This document shows positions 52,498-60,639 of a stretch of 64,000 nucleotides of DNA, one piece after another (position 1 is the stretch's first letter; every line of letters begins with the position of its first letter). The translations under genes and the position numbers were made by a program. A model generated the notes under the pieces. It had not been told where the DNA came from and ran no database searches. It saw only the letters and a program-made list of their open reading frames with translations. Source of the DNA: Neolewinella xylanilytica (GTDB lineage Bacteria > Bacteroidota > Bacteroidia > Chitinophagales > Saprospiraceae); NCBI RefSeq assembly GCF_002934605.1, contig NZ_PTJC01000005.1, positions 248,001-312,000 on the forward strand. The letters run 5' to 3'.

Positions 52498-55056
52498 CTA
52501 CTGCACCTGAAACAATGCATTGGCGAACAGGAACTTCCCGTTTTCCCAGAACGCCCGGTACAGGGGGTTGTCGACCATGTAGATCACCTGCCCCCGCCGC
52601 ATGGGTTCCACGCCGAAGTTCAACGTCTCCTGGATCTTTTCGTAGGCCCGGTTGCCCACGAAACCGGAGACTTGTGGCTCCTGGCGGATGCGGCCGACGT
52701 TCCACCCGTCTTCCAGGTATTCGTAGGCGTCATCGCTCACCTTCAGGGAGGAGTAAGCGTCTCCGATCCCGAAGCTCAGGGGGTGGGTGTCGTCCATCTC
52801 CACCTCGACGATGGCGCCGGGGATGAAGCCTTCGATGAAGCGCCGCTCCTGGCCGCCGTAGGGTTGCAGCCGTTCTTCCCGCTTCGCCGTTTCCGACAGC
52901 GTGTCTTTTGGGGCGTCTTTCTCTTTCAGTCCGAAGCCATCCTTACCGGCCAGGCTGCCATTGGCCGAGCCGATCGCGATGAGTTTGCCGCCGCCGCCGA
53001 TCCAATCGGCCAAGGCCTCCGTTTCTTCCTCACTGAAGCCATAGCGGCCCTCGGGCAGGACGAGAATATCGTAGTCGTCCGCAAACACATCCAGCACGTC
53101 CTCGCGGTCGAAGATGCTTAGCGGATAGTCAAGGTCCTGCTCGAAGTAGTACCAGACTTGTCCGAATTCGTTCGGGTAAATACCCTCCCCGGAAAGCGTG
53201 GCGATCTTCGGCTCGCCGATCAGGGCGTAGTTACTACCGCCGAGGTCACCGCCGACGCTGGCGCTGAAGCCGGTTTCCAGCACCGACAGGTTTGCCTCGT
53301 GCTCGGTAGTCAATCGCTGAAGGGTGCCGGCAAAATCGGGATGCACCCGATTATCCCCCCGGTTGATGATCAGGGTGCCAGCCGGGTATTCGGTATCCCC
53401 GAAGGTGAAGTCGGTTTCGGAGGTGCGCACCTGGATGCCTTCCCGCACCAGGGCGGCCAGGAAACGGGCGCTGTTCATACCCTCCCAGGGCAGGGCAAAG
53501 GCGTAGGCCGCGGCCACGTCCACCCCGGCGAGGGGGTTTTGGTAGTCGGCCGCTGGGTAGTCTTCGGTTTCCACGTTCAGACGGTCGGTGGTGGCGTAGG
53601 TTTCCAGTCCGTAGGCCAGCGGGATCGACCAGGCCGTGATGTCATAGGTCACCGAATCTTCCACCGTGGCGGAGGGGTCGAAGAGCACCTGGGTGAGTAC
53701 TGACCGCGGTTGGTAGGCCGATACGATGAGGTCGCCCGCGCTGGTTTCCCGGTCCACGGATTCTCCCGTACGGTAGTCCGTTCCCCGGAAGGAGCGGTTT
53801 GCCGTAGCCCGCCGGTATTCGATGCCGTTGCGGTCGAGCAGCTCGGTCAGGGCCCGCAGATTGCCGGGCTGGTTGTCGGCGCTCACGATGTAAGTCTTGA
53901 AGTTCCCCTGGGGCTGGGCCGTGGTGTTTTGGAAATAATTACCGAACTGGGTGGTGAGCCGGTCCGCCTCGCGGGCGGCGATCTCCACGGTGCTCAGGGC
54001 CGTTGTCCGATGGTGGGCAACCCGGTCTTTCAGGGTAAGGGTATCGCCGGTGGGCAGATCGATGGCCCGGCCACCGCGGCCGCCGCCGCCCTGCTCGTAG
54101 GTCATGCCGATGGCCCCGTTGAAGGTGGGGTAGGTATCCCCGTAGCTGGGGTACAGCAGGTCGAAGCGTTCGCGGGTGAAGTAGAGCCAGCCATTCCGGT
54201 CGAAGTAGCGGGCGTGGTTCTGGCCGATCTCGGTCTGGAAGTCTCCCTGCCAGTCGGTAATGTACTCGTGGAAGGGGGCGGCGGCCGGCGCGAAGTAGTA
54301 GGGGGAGGTATAGCCCTGCTCGTGGAGGTCGGCGTGAATGTGCGGCATCCACTGCTGGTATTTCACCATGCGGTGGCGACTTTCTTTCTGTGTCTGCCAG
54401 GCCCAGTCGCGGTTCAGGTCGAAGAGGTAATGGTTGACGCGGCCGCCGGGCCAGGGCTCGTCGTGCTCGCGCACGGCCGGGTTGGGGTCGATCCGCTTGC
54501 CGGCGGTCTGCCGGTACCAGTTGGTGTAGCGGTTGTAACCGTCGGGGTTGAGGCTGGGGTCGAGCAGCACGACCACGTTCTCGAGCCATTCGCTGGTTTC
54601 CGCGTTGTCGGGGTTGGCGAGGTCGTACAGTACGCCCATGCTGGCCTCCGACCCCGTGGCTTCGTTGCCGTGGACGCTGAAGGAGAGCCAGACGATGGCG
54701 ATGTCCTCCAGTTCCGGGTCGGTATCCCCCTCCAACAGTCCGGCACGCCGCAGGTTGTTCTCGCGGATGGCCTCGATGCGGGCCAGGTTTTCGGGCGTGC
54801 TCACCGTGGCCAGAATGAGCGGGCGGTCTTCGTTGGTGGTGCCGTACTGTTCCAGGGTGACGCGGTCACTCTCCCCGGCTACCAACTGGTAGTAGTCGAC
54901 CAGCATATGGTGGGGGGTGAAGGTCTCCCCCAATTCGTGGGGCAGGAAGTCGCCGGGGGCGGTAAGTTGGCTTTGGGCGGCGAGCGCGGGAGCAAAAATT
55001 TCCGGGCAAACGACGGGGCCGGTCAGCAAGACAAGCAGAAGGAAGAACTGGCGCAT
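52498..55056 (-). CDS. M14 family zinc carboxypeptidase, 852 aa
   Basis: The ATG at 55056 gives a signal peptide (FFLLLVLLTGPVVCPEIF) and excludes 80 codons of repeat-like DNA upstream. The peptidase M14 domain shows the zinc motif HxxE in SFSVHGNEATGSEAS (about residue 130), the LLDPSLNPDGYNRYTNW segment, and HADLHEQGYTSPYYF. A second half of about 350 residues is a class I glutamine-amidotransferase-like fold (YDILVLPEGRYGFSEEETEA), followed by a beta-rich end. This M14 plus GATase-like layout is common in Bacteroidota. It probably degrades or trims exported peptides. Confidence 0.92.
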   Translation of the reverse strand: MRQFFLLLVLLTGPVVCPEIFAPALAAQSQLTAPGDFLPHELGETFTPHHMLVDYYQLVAGESDRVTLEQYGTTNEDRPLILATVSTPENLARIEAIRENNLRRAGLLEGDTDPELEDIAIVWLSFSVHGNEATGSEASMGVLYDLANPDNAETSEWLENVVVLLDPSLNPDGYNRYTNWYRQTAGKRIDPNPAVREHDEPWPGGRVNHYLFDLNRDWAWQTQKESRHRMVKYQQWMPHIHADLHEQGYTSPYYFAPAAAPFHEYITDWQGDFQTEIGQNHARYFDRNGWLYFTRERFDLLYPSYGDTYPTFNGAIGMTYEQGGGGRGGRAIDLPTGDTLTLKDRVAHHRTTALSTVEIAAREADRLTTQFGNYFQNTTAQPQGNFKTYIVSADNQPGNLRALTELLDRNGIEYRRATANRSFRGTDYRTGESVDRETSAGDLIVSAYQPRSVLTQVLFDPSATVEDSVTYDITAWSIPLAYGLETYATTDRLNVETEDYPAADYQNPLAGVDVAAAYAFALPWEGMNSARFLAALVREGIQVRTSETDFTFGDTEYPAGTLIINRGDNRVHPDFAGTLQRLTTEHEANLSVLETGFSASVGGDLGGSNYALIGEPKIATLSGEGIYPNEFGQVWYYFEQDLDYPLSIFDREDVLDVFADDYDILVLPEGRYGFSEEETEALADWIGGGGKLIAIGSANGSLAGKDGFGLKEKDAPKDTLSETAKREERLQPYGGQERRFIEGFIPGAIVEVEMDDTHPLSFGIGDAYSSLKVSDDAYEYLEDGWNVGRIRQEPQVSGFVGNRAYEKIQETLNFGVEPMRRGQVIYMVDNPLYRAFWENGKFLFANALFQVQ

Positions 55057-55440
55057 TCGGGGAGTGTAAAGGTACCGGGGTAAAGGTAGCGTACCCGACG
55101 AACTCGTCAGGCGAAGGGCGGGCGTAGCTAGTAACCCGGCATACGAACGGTGCTGCTTGGCTACGAACTCGTCAGACGAACGGCGTGCATTCCTACGAAC
55201 TGGTGCCCCCCGCTGATTCGGCTGACGAGGGCTAACCTGCGCGGGCCCCATCTGCGGAATTACGTCCCGGGGGAATTCACGCAGTAGCCGCGCAGCCAAT
55301 CCGCGAGAATCCGCGCCTTATCGAAGCGATCTGTCTAAATCTGCGGTGAGAAAACACGAGCGTAGGCGAGCAGAACCGCTACCCAACACCTTCCGCACTC
55401 GGCAGACAAACTCCGCTCCGCTACGTTCGGCGGACGAGCG
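55057..55440. other. 384-bp gap with short repeats
   Basis: Two copies of CTACGAACTCGTCAG(A/G)CGAA-type words (about 55095 and 55160) and a third CTACGAACTGGTG are present. CCGCGAGAATCCGCG and a GGCGGACGAGC-type word near 55427 also occur; the last two resemble elements at 15329 and 45524. No gene is supported. The start of the M14 gene is its upstream neighbour on the minus strand, so its promoter must be here. Confidence 0.5.
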
Positions 55441-56031
55441 CTAAAGGCTCCAGCTACGTCCTCCCGTCGCACTAAGCGGCATATCCCCGTCATACTCCCC
55501 CGGCACCGGGTCGTACACCAGCACCTCCGTGCCGATCTGCTCCGAGCTCAGGTAACCCCACAGTACCATCGACTTGAACGAGCGATAAAAACCGATCGGC
55601 GGCTGCTCGCCCACGGCCGTGCCCCACACGGCGGGCTGGTAGCGGGGCGACTTCTCGGCGTCGCTGAAGAGCTGGCCGCGCTGGTCGGCTTCCAGTTCGT
55701 GGAAGACCTTGCCGAAGCGGGTGCGCGCGTCCTCGTCGAAGTCGCGGATACCGGTCTGCATGGGCAGGAGTTCGTCGGTGTCCGCGTTGGTGGCGGCCAT
55801 GACTTTGTCGATGAAGCGGTCGACGCCGACGTCCAGTCCGCCGGGGGTGTCGGTGGTTGGGAGCAGCGTATCGATGTAGGCGGTGACGAAGCGGGCCTCG
55901 TCGTCACTGAAGAAGGCTGGCTTCCAGCCGAGTGCCGGCTCGTTGTTGCAGCCGTGCAGCAAGGCGGGGGTAATAATGGCGCCCCCGGCAAGCCAGCTGA
56001 TGTTGCGGAGTACGTCGCGGCGGTTCAGCAT
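55441..56031 (-). CDS. Gluconate 2-dehydrogenase subunit 3-like lipoprotein, 196 aa
   Basis: The ATG at 56031 overlaps the stop of the upstream GMC gene by one base. The N-terminus has a twin-arginine-like motif (NRRDVLRNI) and then a lipobox-like LLHGC, so it is exported and possibly lipid-anchored. The mature domain (about 40-180) has the subunit 3 pattern: ETARFVTAYIDTLLPTTDTP-like, GVDRFIDKVMA, and FYRSFKSMVLWGYLSSEQIG. It is the small partner of a GMC flavoprotein dehydrogenase, here without an adjacent cytochrome subunit. The electron acceptor is unknown. Confidence 0.88.
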   Translation of the reverse strand: MLNRRDVLRNISWLAGGAIITPALLHGCNNEPALGWKPAFFSDDEARFVTAYIDTLLPTTDTPGGLDVGVDRFIDKVMAATNADTDELLPMQTGIRDFDEDARTRFGKVFHELEADQRGQLFSDAEKSPRYQPAVWGTAVGEQPPIGFYRSFKSMVLWGYLSSEQIGTEVLVYDPVPGEYDGDMPLSATGGRSWSL

Positions 56032-57737
56032 CAGATATTTTGTTTGTTGAGTTCGGAAACGGCGTGCTCGGCGGCCCGCGCGCTGAGCGCCATGTAGGTC
56101 AGGGAGGGGTTCACGCAGGAGGAGGAGGTCATGCAGGCCCCGTCGGTCACGTACACGTTCGGCGCGCCCCACACCTGATTGTTGCCGTTGAGCACCGAGG
56201 TCTTCGGATCGCGACCCATGCGGGCGGTGCCCATCTCGTGGATCCCGTAGCCCATCTCGTGCTCGTTGTCGAAGGGCACGATGTCCTGCAGGCCGGCGCG
56301 TTCCAGCATCTCCACGGCATCCTCCTTGGCCTGCTTGTTAAGGGCGAGTTCGTTCGGGCCCCACTCGGCATCGATGCTGAGGGTGGGTTGCCCCCATTTA
56401 TCCGTCACGTCGGGATTAAGCTTGACGTGGTTGCTGTGTTGGGGCAGGCTTTCGGAAAATCCGGTGATGAAAAATTCCCACGGACCGGGCTGGAGGAGTT
56501 TCTCCTTGAATTCCGCCCCGTATTCCGGCAGGTTGGCCGCCACGCGCGAGCCGCCCCGCCCTGCCCCGCCCTGGAAGCCGAAGCCGCGGACGAATTTGTC
56601 GGATTGCGAGGCCTCATCGATGTTCCAGTAGCGCGGGATGTAGATGCCGTTTGGGCGCCGGCCCTTATAGTAGCGATCCTCGTAGCCCTCCACGGTGCCG
56701 GCGGCGCCGACGCGGTAGGTATGGTCCATCAGGTTGTGGCCCAGTTCGCCGCTGTCGTTGCCCAGTCCGTTCTCGAAGCGGCCGGACTTGGAGTTGAGCA
56801 TGATCTGGGTGGAGGAGAGGGTAGAGGCGTTGAGGAAGATTACCCGGGCCTTGTAGTCAATCACCTCGTTGGTCTCGGCATCGATGATGCGTACGCCGGT
56901 AGCCTTGCCCTTCTGATCGTCGTAGATCACCTCCTGTACGATGGAGAAGGGCCGGATCGTCAGGTTGCCGGTCGCGGCGGCCGCCGGCAGGGTGACGGCG
57001 TTCGAGCTGAAGTAGGCGCCGTACGGACAGCCCCGGCTGCAGCGGTTGCGGTACTGGCACTTGCCCCGTCCGTTCAGTGGTTCGGTGAGGTGGGCCACCC
57101 GGCCGATGATCATGTTGCGGCCGGGAAAGTCTTTTTCGATGCGCTTACGGATGTCCTTTTCCACCACGTTCATTTCCATGGGCGGCAGGAAGTGGCTGTC
57201 GGGCAATTGCTTCAAGCCCAGTTTGGCGCCGCTGATGCCCGCGAATTTCTCCACGTAGGTGTACCAGGACTCGATGTCACGGTAGCGAATGGGCCAGTCC
57301 ACGCCGTGCCCGTCCTTGGCGTTGGCCTCGAAGTCGATATCGCTCCAGCGGTAGGTCTGCTTCCCCCACAGCAGCGAGCGACCGCCCATCTGGTGGGCCC
57401 GGATCCAGAGGAAGGGCTTGACCTCGGTGTAGGGGTTTTCCCGGTCGTTGGCGTGGAAGTGCTCGATGTCCTTACCCACGAAGCCGGAACGGACGCTTTT
57501 GTAGTGCTTGTCCTGTTCCTCGGCGGTGAGCCCGCCCCGCAGGTCCATGTCCCAGGGGTCCAGGCTCATGGTGGGGTAGTCCTTCACGTGCTCCACGATG
57601 CGGCCGCGTTCCAGCACCAGGGTCTTGAGTCCCTTTTCCGTAAGTTCCTTAGCGGCCCAGCCCCCGGAGATTCCGGAGCCTACCACGATGGCATCGTAAG
57701 TGAGGGCCTTATCGGCATCTATATTGTAATTGGCCAT
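56031..57737 (-). CDS. GMC family oxidoreductase, FAD-dependent dehydrogenase large subunit, 568 aa
   Basis: The FAD Rossmann motif VVGSGISGGWAAKELTEKG is at about residue 20, with GRSLLWGKQTYRWSDID in the GMC signature 1 position. The C-terminal half contains HEMGTARMGRDPKTSVLN, which holds the GMC active-site region, and VTDGACMTSSSCVNPSLT. It oxidises an alcohol or sugar and passes electrons to an unknown acceptor. It is coupled to the downstream subunit 3 gene (one-base overlap). No signal peptide is apparent, so it may be co-exported with subunit 3 through the Tat system. The substrate is unknown. Confidence 0.92.
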   Translation of the reverse strand: MANYNIDADKALTYDAIVVGSGISGGWAAKELTEKGLKTLVLERGRIVEHVKDYPTMSLDPWDMDLRGGLTAEEQDKHYKSVRSGFVGKDIEHFHANDRENPYTEVKPFLWIRAHQMGGRSLLWGKQTYRWSDIDFEANAKDGHGVDWPIRYRDIESWYTYVEKFAGISGAKLGLKQLPDSHFLPPMEMNVVEKDIRKRIEKDFPGRNMIIGRVAHLTEPLNGRGKCQYRNRCSRGCPYGAYFSSNAVTLPAAAATGNLTIRPFSIVQEVIYDDQKGKATGVRIIDAETNEVIDYKARVIFLNASTLSSTQIMLNSKSGRFENGLGNDSGELGHNLMDHTYRVGAAGTVEGYEDRYYKGRRPNGIYIPRYWNIDEASQSDKFVRGFGFQGGAGRGGSRVAANLPEYGAEFKEKLLQPGPWEFFITGFSESLPQHSNHVKLNPDVTDKWGQPTLSIDAEWGPNELALNKQAKEDAVEMLERAGLQDIVPFDNEHEMGYGIHEMGTARMGRDPKTSVLNGNNQVWGAPNVYVTDGACMTSSSCVNPSLTYMALSARAAEHAVSELNKQNI

Positions 57738-57941
57738 ACGTTTGCTCGATCGACTGATAAAGCCCCCAATATAAGCCGCTTCTACCGTCCCCGAATGTTC
57801 ATCCCGGTCTACCGTCGGCCCGTACGCTTTTCTTTTTTGCGCCGGGGCGCAGGAGGAAAAAGCTCGCGCTCAAGGCTGTTGATCACCGCACCTTAACCAG
57901 GAACAGCAAAATCTCTCCGCGCAACAGCTCCCCTAATTTCT
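57738..57941. other. 204-bp gap with palindrome copy
   Basis: Upstream of the GMC gene (minus strand) the gap holds TTTTTTGCGCCGGGGCGCAG (57835-57856), matching the element at 1237 apart from one base in the tail. The sequence should contain the GMC operon promoter. Confidence 0.45.
57835..57856. repeat. Dispersed GCGCCGGGGCGC palindrome, copy 4
   Basis: TTTTGCGCCGGGGCGCAGGA is nearly the same word as at 1237-1258 and lies in the promoter region of the GMC operon. The palindrome also occurs in inverted form at 59321-59340, 1.5 kb away. Confidence 0.7.
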
Positions 57942-58382
57942 TCAGTGAATGGATTGGCTGATCATCCGGTATAGCTCCCAGGAAGATCCGACACGCCGGT
58001 AGAGGTAGTCGGCCTGCCCGTACCCATTGGCAACGAATACATAGGCAAACTCCCCACCGTCGTAAAGTATGGGATACGAGACAGAAAGGCAGTTGCCCTG
58101 ATCATCGGTATCGTCAGCCAGGACAGACTTCCAGTTGTGCGGTGTTTGCCGGGCAATGCCCGCGACTACGGCTTCCGCAGTAGCGGCGTCCAGTCCGGCT
58201 TCGGTAAAGTGAGGGACCGGCATCTCCGGAACCATTAGGGCTGCCGGCGATAGACAAGCATCGGAGCTGTAGTCAGTAAGTACGACGGTAACCAGGGCAG
58301 TAATTTCTGAACGAATGCCCACGTCGGGGAGTGACTGCCTTGCGCAGGTCAAAAGGAAGGCGGCAATTATGGCTAGTTTCAT
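57942..58382 (-). CDS. Small secreted protein of unknown function, 146 aa
   Basis: The ATG at 58382 (KLAIIAAFLLTCARQSLPD) gives a short signal peptide, with a possible lipobox-like FLLTC. Mature features are LVTVVLTDYSSDACLSPAAL and GNCLSVSYPILYDGGEFAYV, ending in RRVGSSWELYRMISQSIH. The last motif (GGxFAYVFVANGYGQ and SWELY) resembles a small beta-rich immune or lysozyme-inhibitor-like fold, but I do not recognise a family. No operon partner is clear; the next gene upstream lies about 100 bases away on the same strand. Confidence 0.65.
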   Translation of the reverse strand: MKLAIIAAFLLTCARQSLPDVGIRSEITALVTVVLTDYSSDACLSPAALMVPEMPVPHFTEAGLDAATAEAVVAGIARQTPHNWKSVLADDTDDQGNCLSVSYPILYDGGEFAYVFVANGYGQADYLYRRVGSSWELYRMISQSIH

Positions 58383-58485
58383 AGGATACGGGTAAAGAGA
58401 CACAACGAGTAAAAGCTTGCTGGAAGAAGGAAATCCCATACTCCACTATTAGAGCTGGGTTACACGTGTACACTTGGGGTCGCCC

Positions 58486-59100
58486 TCAATTTTCTGTGGT
58501 AGCTAGGGAAACGACGCTGACAAACGCTTCGTGTGATGCCACTTCCCGGCACTCCGGCGCGCACTGCAAGTAGATCTCCTCCCCGGAGGCAGACTGTAAA
58601 ACATAGGATTCGTAATCGGTGCCCTCCATCACCAGCACCTGCATACCCGGATACTTCGTACGGAAGGTTACCGCTCGGGCAGCCATTGGTAAGTAGGGCT
58701 CGACCCGTACTCCGCAGATGTCCTGGATCCTGCCTTCTCCGATGATCGCAGCGGCGGTAGTATCCGTGGCAGATGGATCAATTAGGTAGATACGGTCACG
58801 GAATTCTTCGGACGACGGTAGCCCTCCAAAGCCAGCCAATATGGTCGCGGTGTAAAATCTAAAATTGGGCACGTTAATCTGCGCTACCGTACCCCCTCGG
58901 TGTACCACTACATTTTGATACGACCGACTGGCATCTATGCACGCGGAATCGCTTTGGTCGATCAGCCTCCTTATGTACGTGTCCATACTTTGTTCGTGCA
59001 CTGTTCTGGAAGGAGTCCGGTAATTCACGCACGACTGAAGGATTACGAAGAGGATGAGTGCGGCGTTGATCTGCAGTCGGGTAAGCTGGTGCCATTTCAT
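58486..59100 (-). CDS. Putative lipoprotein, 204 aa
   Basis: The ATG at 59100 gives a hydrophobic segment with lipobox (INAALILFVILQSC). The upstream extension in the same frame lacks a hydrophobic start. The mature part contains SDSACIDASRSYQNVVVHR, a beta-rich section with IYLIDPSATDTTAAAIIGEG, ICGVRVEPYLPMAARAV, and cysteines in QCAPECREV near the end. No family was recognised. The coding sequence has lower GC than the neighbouring genes, which may indicate transfer. Confidence 0.65.
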   Translation of the reverse strand: MKWHQLTRLQINAALILFVILQSCVNYRTPSRTVHEQSMDTYIRRLIDQSDSACIDASRSYQNVVVHRGGTVAQINVPNFRFYTATILAGFGGLPSSEEFRDRIYLIDPSATDTTAAAIIGEGRIQDICGVRVEPYLPMAARAVTFRTKYPGMQVLVMEGTDYESYVLQSASGEEIYLQCAPECREVASHEAFVSVVSLATTEN

Positions 59101-59235
59101 TTCAGCGGAAGTCGGGTTGACGAAGATGTAGTTTGGGAAGGCTACCACCGGGGAGCCGGTGAATAGATAGATGCACGGCCAGTCATGGTATGCATACGGC
59201 ATTCAGTCTTTTTTTAGTTGGTGGGGTAGCCGCTA

Positions 59236-59625
59236 CTAGAAACAAACCAGGTGACCGTCAATCGAGTGGCACGTATCCCGATCGTCCTTCGGTAAGTTGT
59301 CCAATGCTTCTACGGAGACTTTCTCCTGCGCTCCGGCGCAAAGCAAAAACACCCAATCCTGCGGTAGGTGGCGATCGATGTACAGTATCCCTGCCTGGCT
59401 TATCCCTTCCGCCAGGGGGGCGGGTAGTGTTGGTGCATCCGCCCGGCGAATACCTTCCAGCCGGAAGAAAAAGCTCAGGCACACCAGCCCCACGGCCAGC
59501 CACCGGTACCCCCGTTCGCCCAGGGGCGGGCAACGCATCGCCCGCGCAAACAAATACGCCAGATAAGGGATGGCCGGAGCGACGTACCAGTTCTGCTTAT
59601 TACTGCTGAAGGGTAACAGCAGCTC
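59236..59625 (-). pseudogene. C-terminal fragment of a membrane glycosyltransferase (GT39/ArnT-like)
   Basis: The minus-strand frame reads ITELLLPFSSNKQNWYVAPA, then IPYLAYLFARAM, a helix WLAVGLVCLSFFFRL, and a soluble tail to a stop at 59236. A K-x-N-x-Y-x-x-P-x-x-P motif before the last membrane helix is characteristic of dolichyl-phosphate-mannose-type glycosyltransferases. The frame is preceded by a stop, and it overlaps the end of the gene at 59600-60511 by about 26 bases in another phase. It is therefore a truncated relic or a recombination scar, not an expressed enzyme. A GCGCTCCGGCGC palindrome lies inside it. Confidence 0.55.
59321..59340. repeat. Dispersed GCGCCGGRGCGC palindrome, copy 5 (inverted)
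   Basis: TCCTGCGCTCCGGCGCAAAG is the reverse form of the element at 57835, with one change in the core (GGAG for GGGG). It lies within the glycosyltransferase relic. Confidence 0.6.
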
Positions 59626-60511
59626 GGTAATTCAAACCAATCCGCACCGAGGTGTAGGGATAATCCGCCAGCCCGCGCTGCAGCCGCAGGAAATAATCGA
59701 CGCCCCGCTCCCGCTCGGTTGTTAGATCGAGGCGGACTACAAGGGGGCGGTCCCCGTTGCCCAGGTACCCGTAGTAGCCGCCCAGTGCCGGGGTAAGGGT
59801 AAGCCCCCGAAAGCGAACGTCACAGCCCAGTCCGTACTGCACGGCATCGTTCTGGTAGTAATTGTCCTGGAAGGTTTGCCAGACGTAGAAGCCGATCTGG
59901 GCGTGGGGCCTGACGGACAGTTCGGTTTCTCCGACGGGATACGTCTTGCCAGCGGAGAGGTCGAAGGAGTAGCCGGGGGTGTCGGTGTAGCGGGCCGCCG
60001 AAAGCTTGTTGCCGGACGCGGTTTTCAGGTTGATCGCGAGGAGTAAATCCGGGAGTCGGGCGTGGCCCCGCAGGAGCTGTACGTGGGTAGCGACGTACAC
60101 GTCTCCACTGGCCCAACCCTTTCCGTCGAAGTCGCGGGCGGCCCGTTCGTCCCGGATCGTCGGGGTCATCGCGTACCGTTCCAGCGGTACATACTGCAGG
60201 TGAAGGCCGACGCGGTCGGAGAACAGGGGGATGTGGCCCTCGAGGTAGAGGTTTTGCGTCCGGTCGCCGTGACCGAAGTGGGCTTCCCCGGCCACCCGGA
60301 GACGGAGAGCTTCTTCGATGCGGCCATTCCGTACGTCGGGCACCGGCAGGGCATTGGGCCCCATGAAGGCCGGGGCCAGGGTGAGGTAGCTGCGCCAGGG
60401 GGAGACGCCGTCCCAGTCGTGGGTGTCGTTCCACCAGCCGTAGTCCTGGGCCCGGCCGAAAAGGGGAAATACGACAAGCGCCAGAAGGAAGGGTAGGGTG
60501 GGGCGGTGCAT
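59600..60511 (-). CDS. Predicted outer-membrane beta-barrel protein, 303 aa
   Basis: A signal peptide (LPFLLALVVFPLFGRAQ) is followed by a mature sequence of alternating strands typical of a small porin-like barrel (LYLEGHIPLFSDRVGLHLQY, HAQIGFYVWQTFQDNYYQND, TLTPALGGYYGYLGNGDRP). It ends at IGLNYRAAVTLQQ, which is a reasonable C-terminal strand. The exact family was not recognised. The glycosyltransferase relic overlaps its last codons. Confidence 0.75.
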   Translation of the reverse strand: MHRPTLPFLLALVVFPLFGRAQDYGWWNDTHDWDGVSPWRSYLTLAPAFMGPNALPVPDVRNGRIEEALRLRVAGEAHFGHGDRTQNLYLEGHIPLFSDRVGLHLQYVPLERYAMTPTIRDERAARDFDGKGWASGDVYVATHVQLLRGHARLPDLLLAINLKTASGNKLSAARYTDTPGYSFDLSAGKTYPVGETELSVRPHAQIGFYVWQTFQDNYYQNDAVQYGLGCDVRFRGLTLTPALGGYYGYLGNGDRPLVVRLDLTTERERGVDYFLRLQRGLADYPYTSVRIGLNYRAAVTLQQ

Positions 60512-60639
60512 GCCGCGAAAATAGGGGCACCGTAATTGCCATCCTGCAACCCACCAGCTAAAACCCGGGCACGGGTCTTACCGTCTTATAGTACATCCGG
60601 ATTACTTTGAAGGTCCGAATACGTTTCATCCGCCGAACT

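Noticed and set aside
56040..57896. 618-codon plus-strand frame opposite the GMC gene
   Set aside because: It is an antisense shadow; the minus strand encodes a complete GMC flavoprotein with its motifs.
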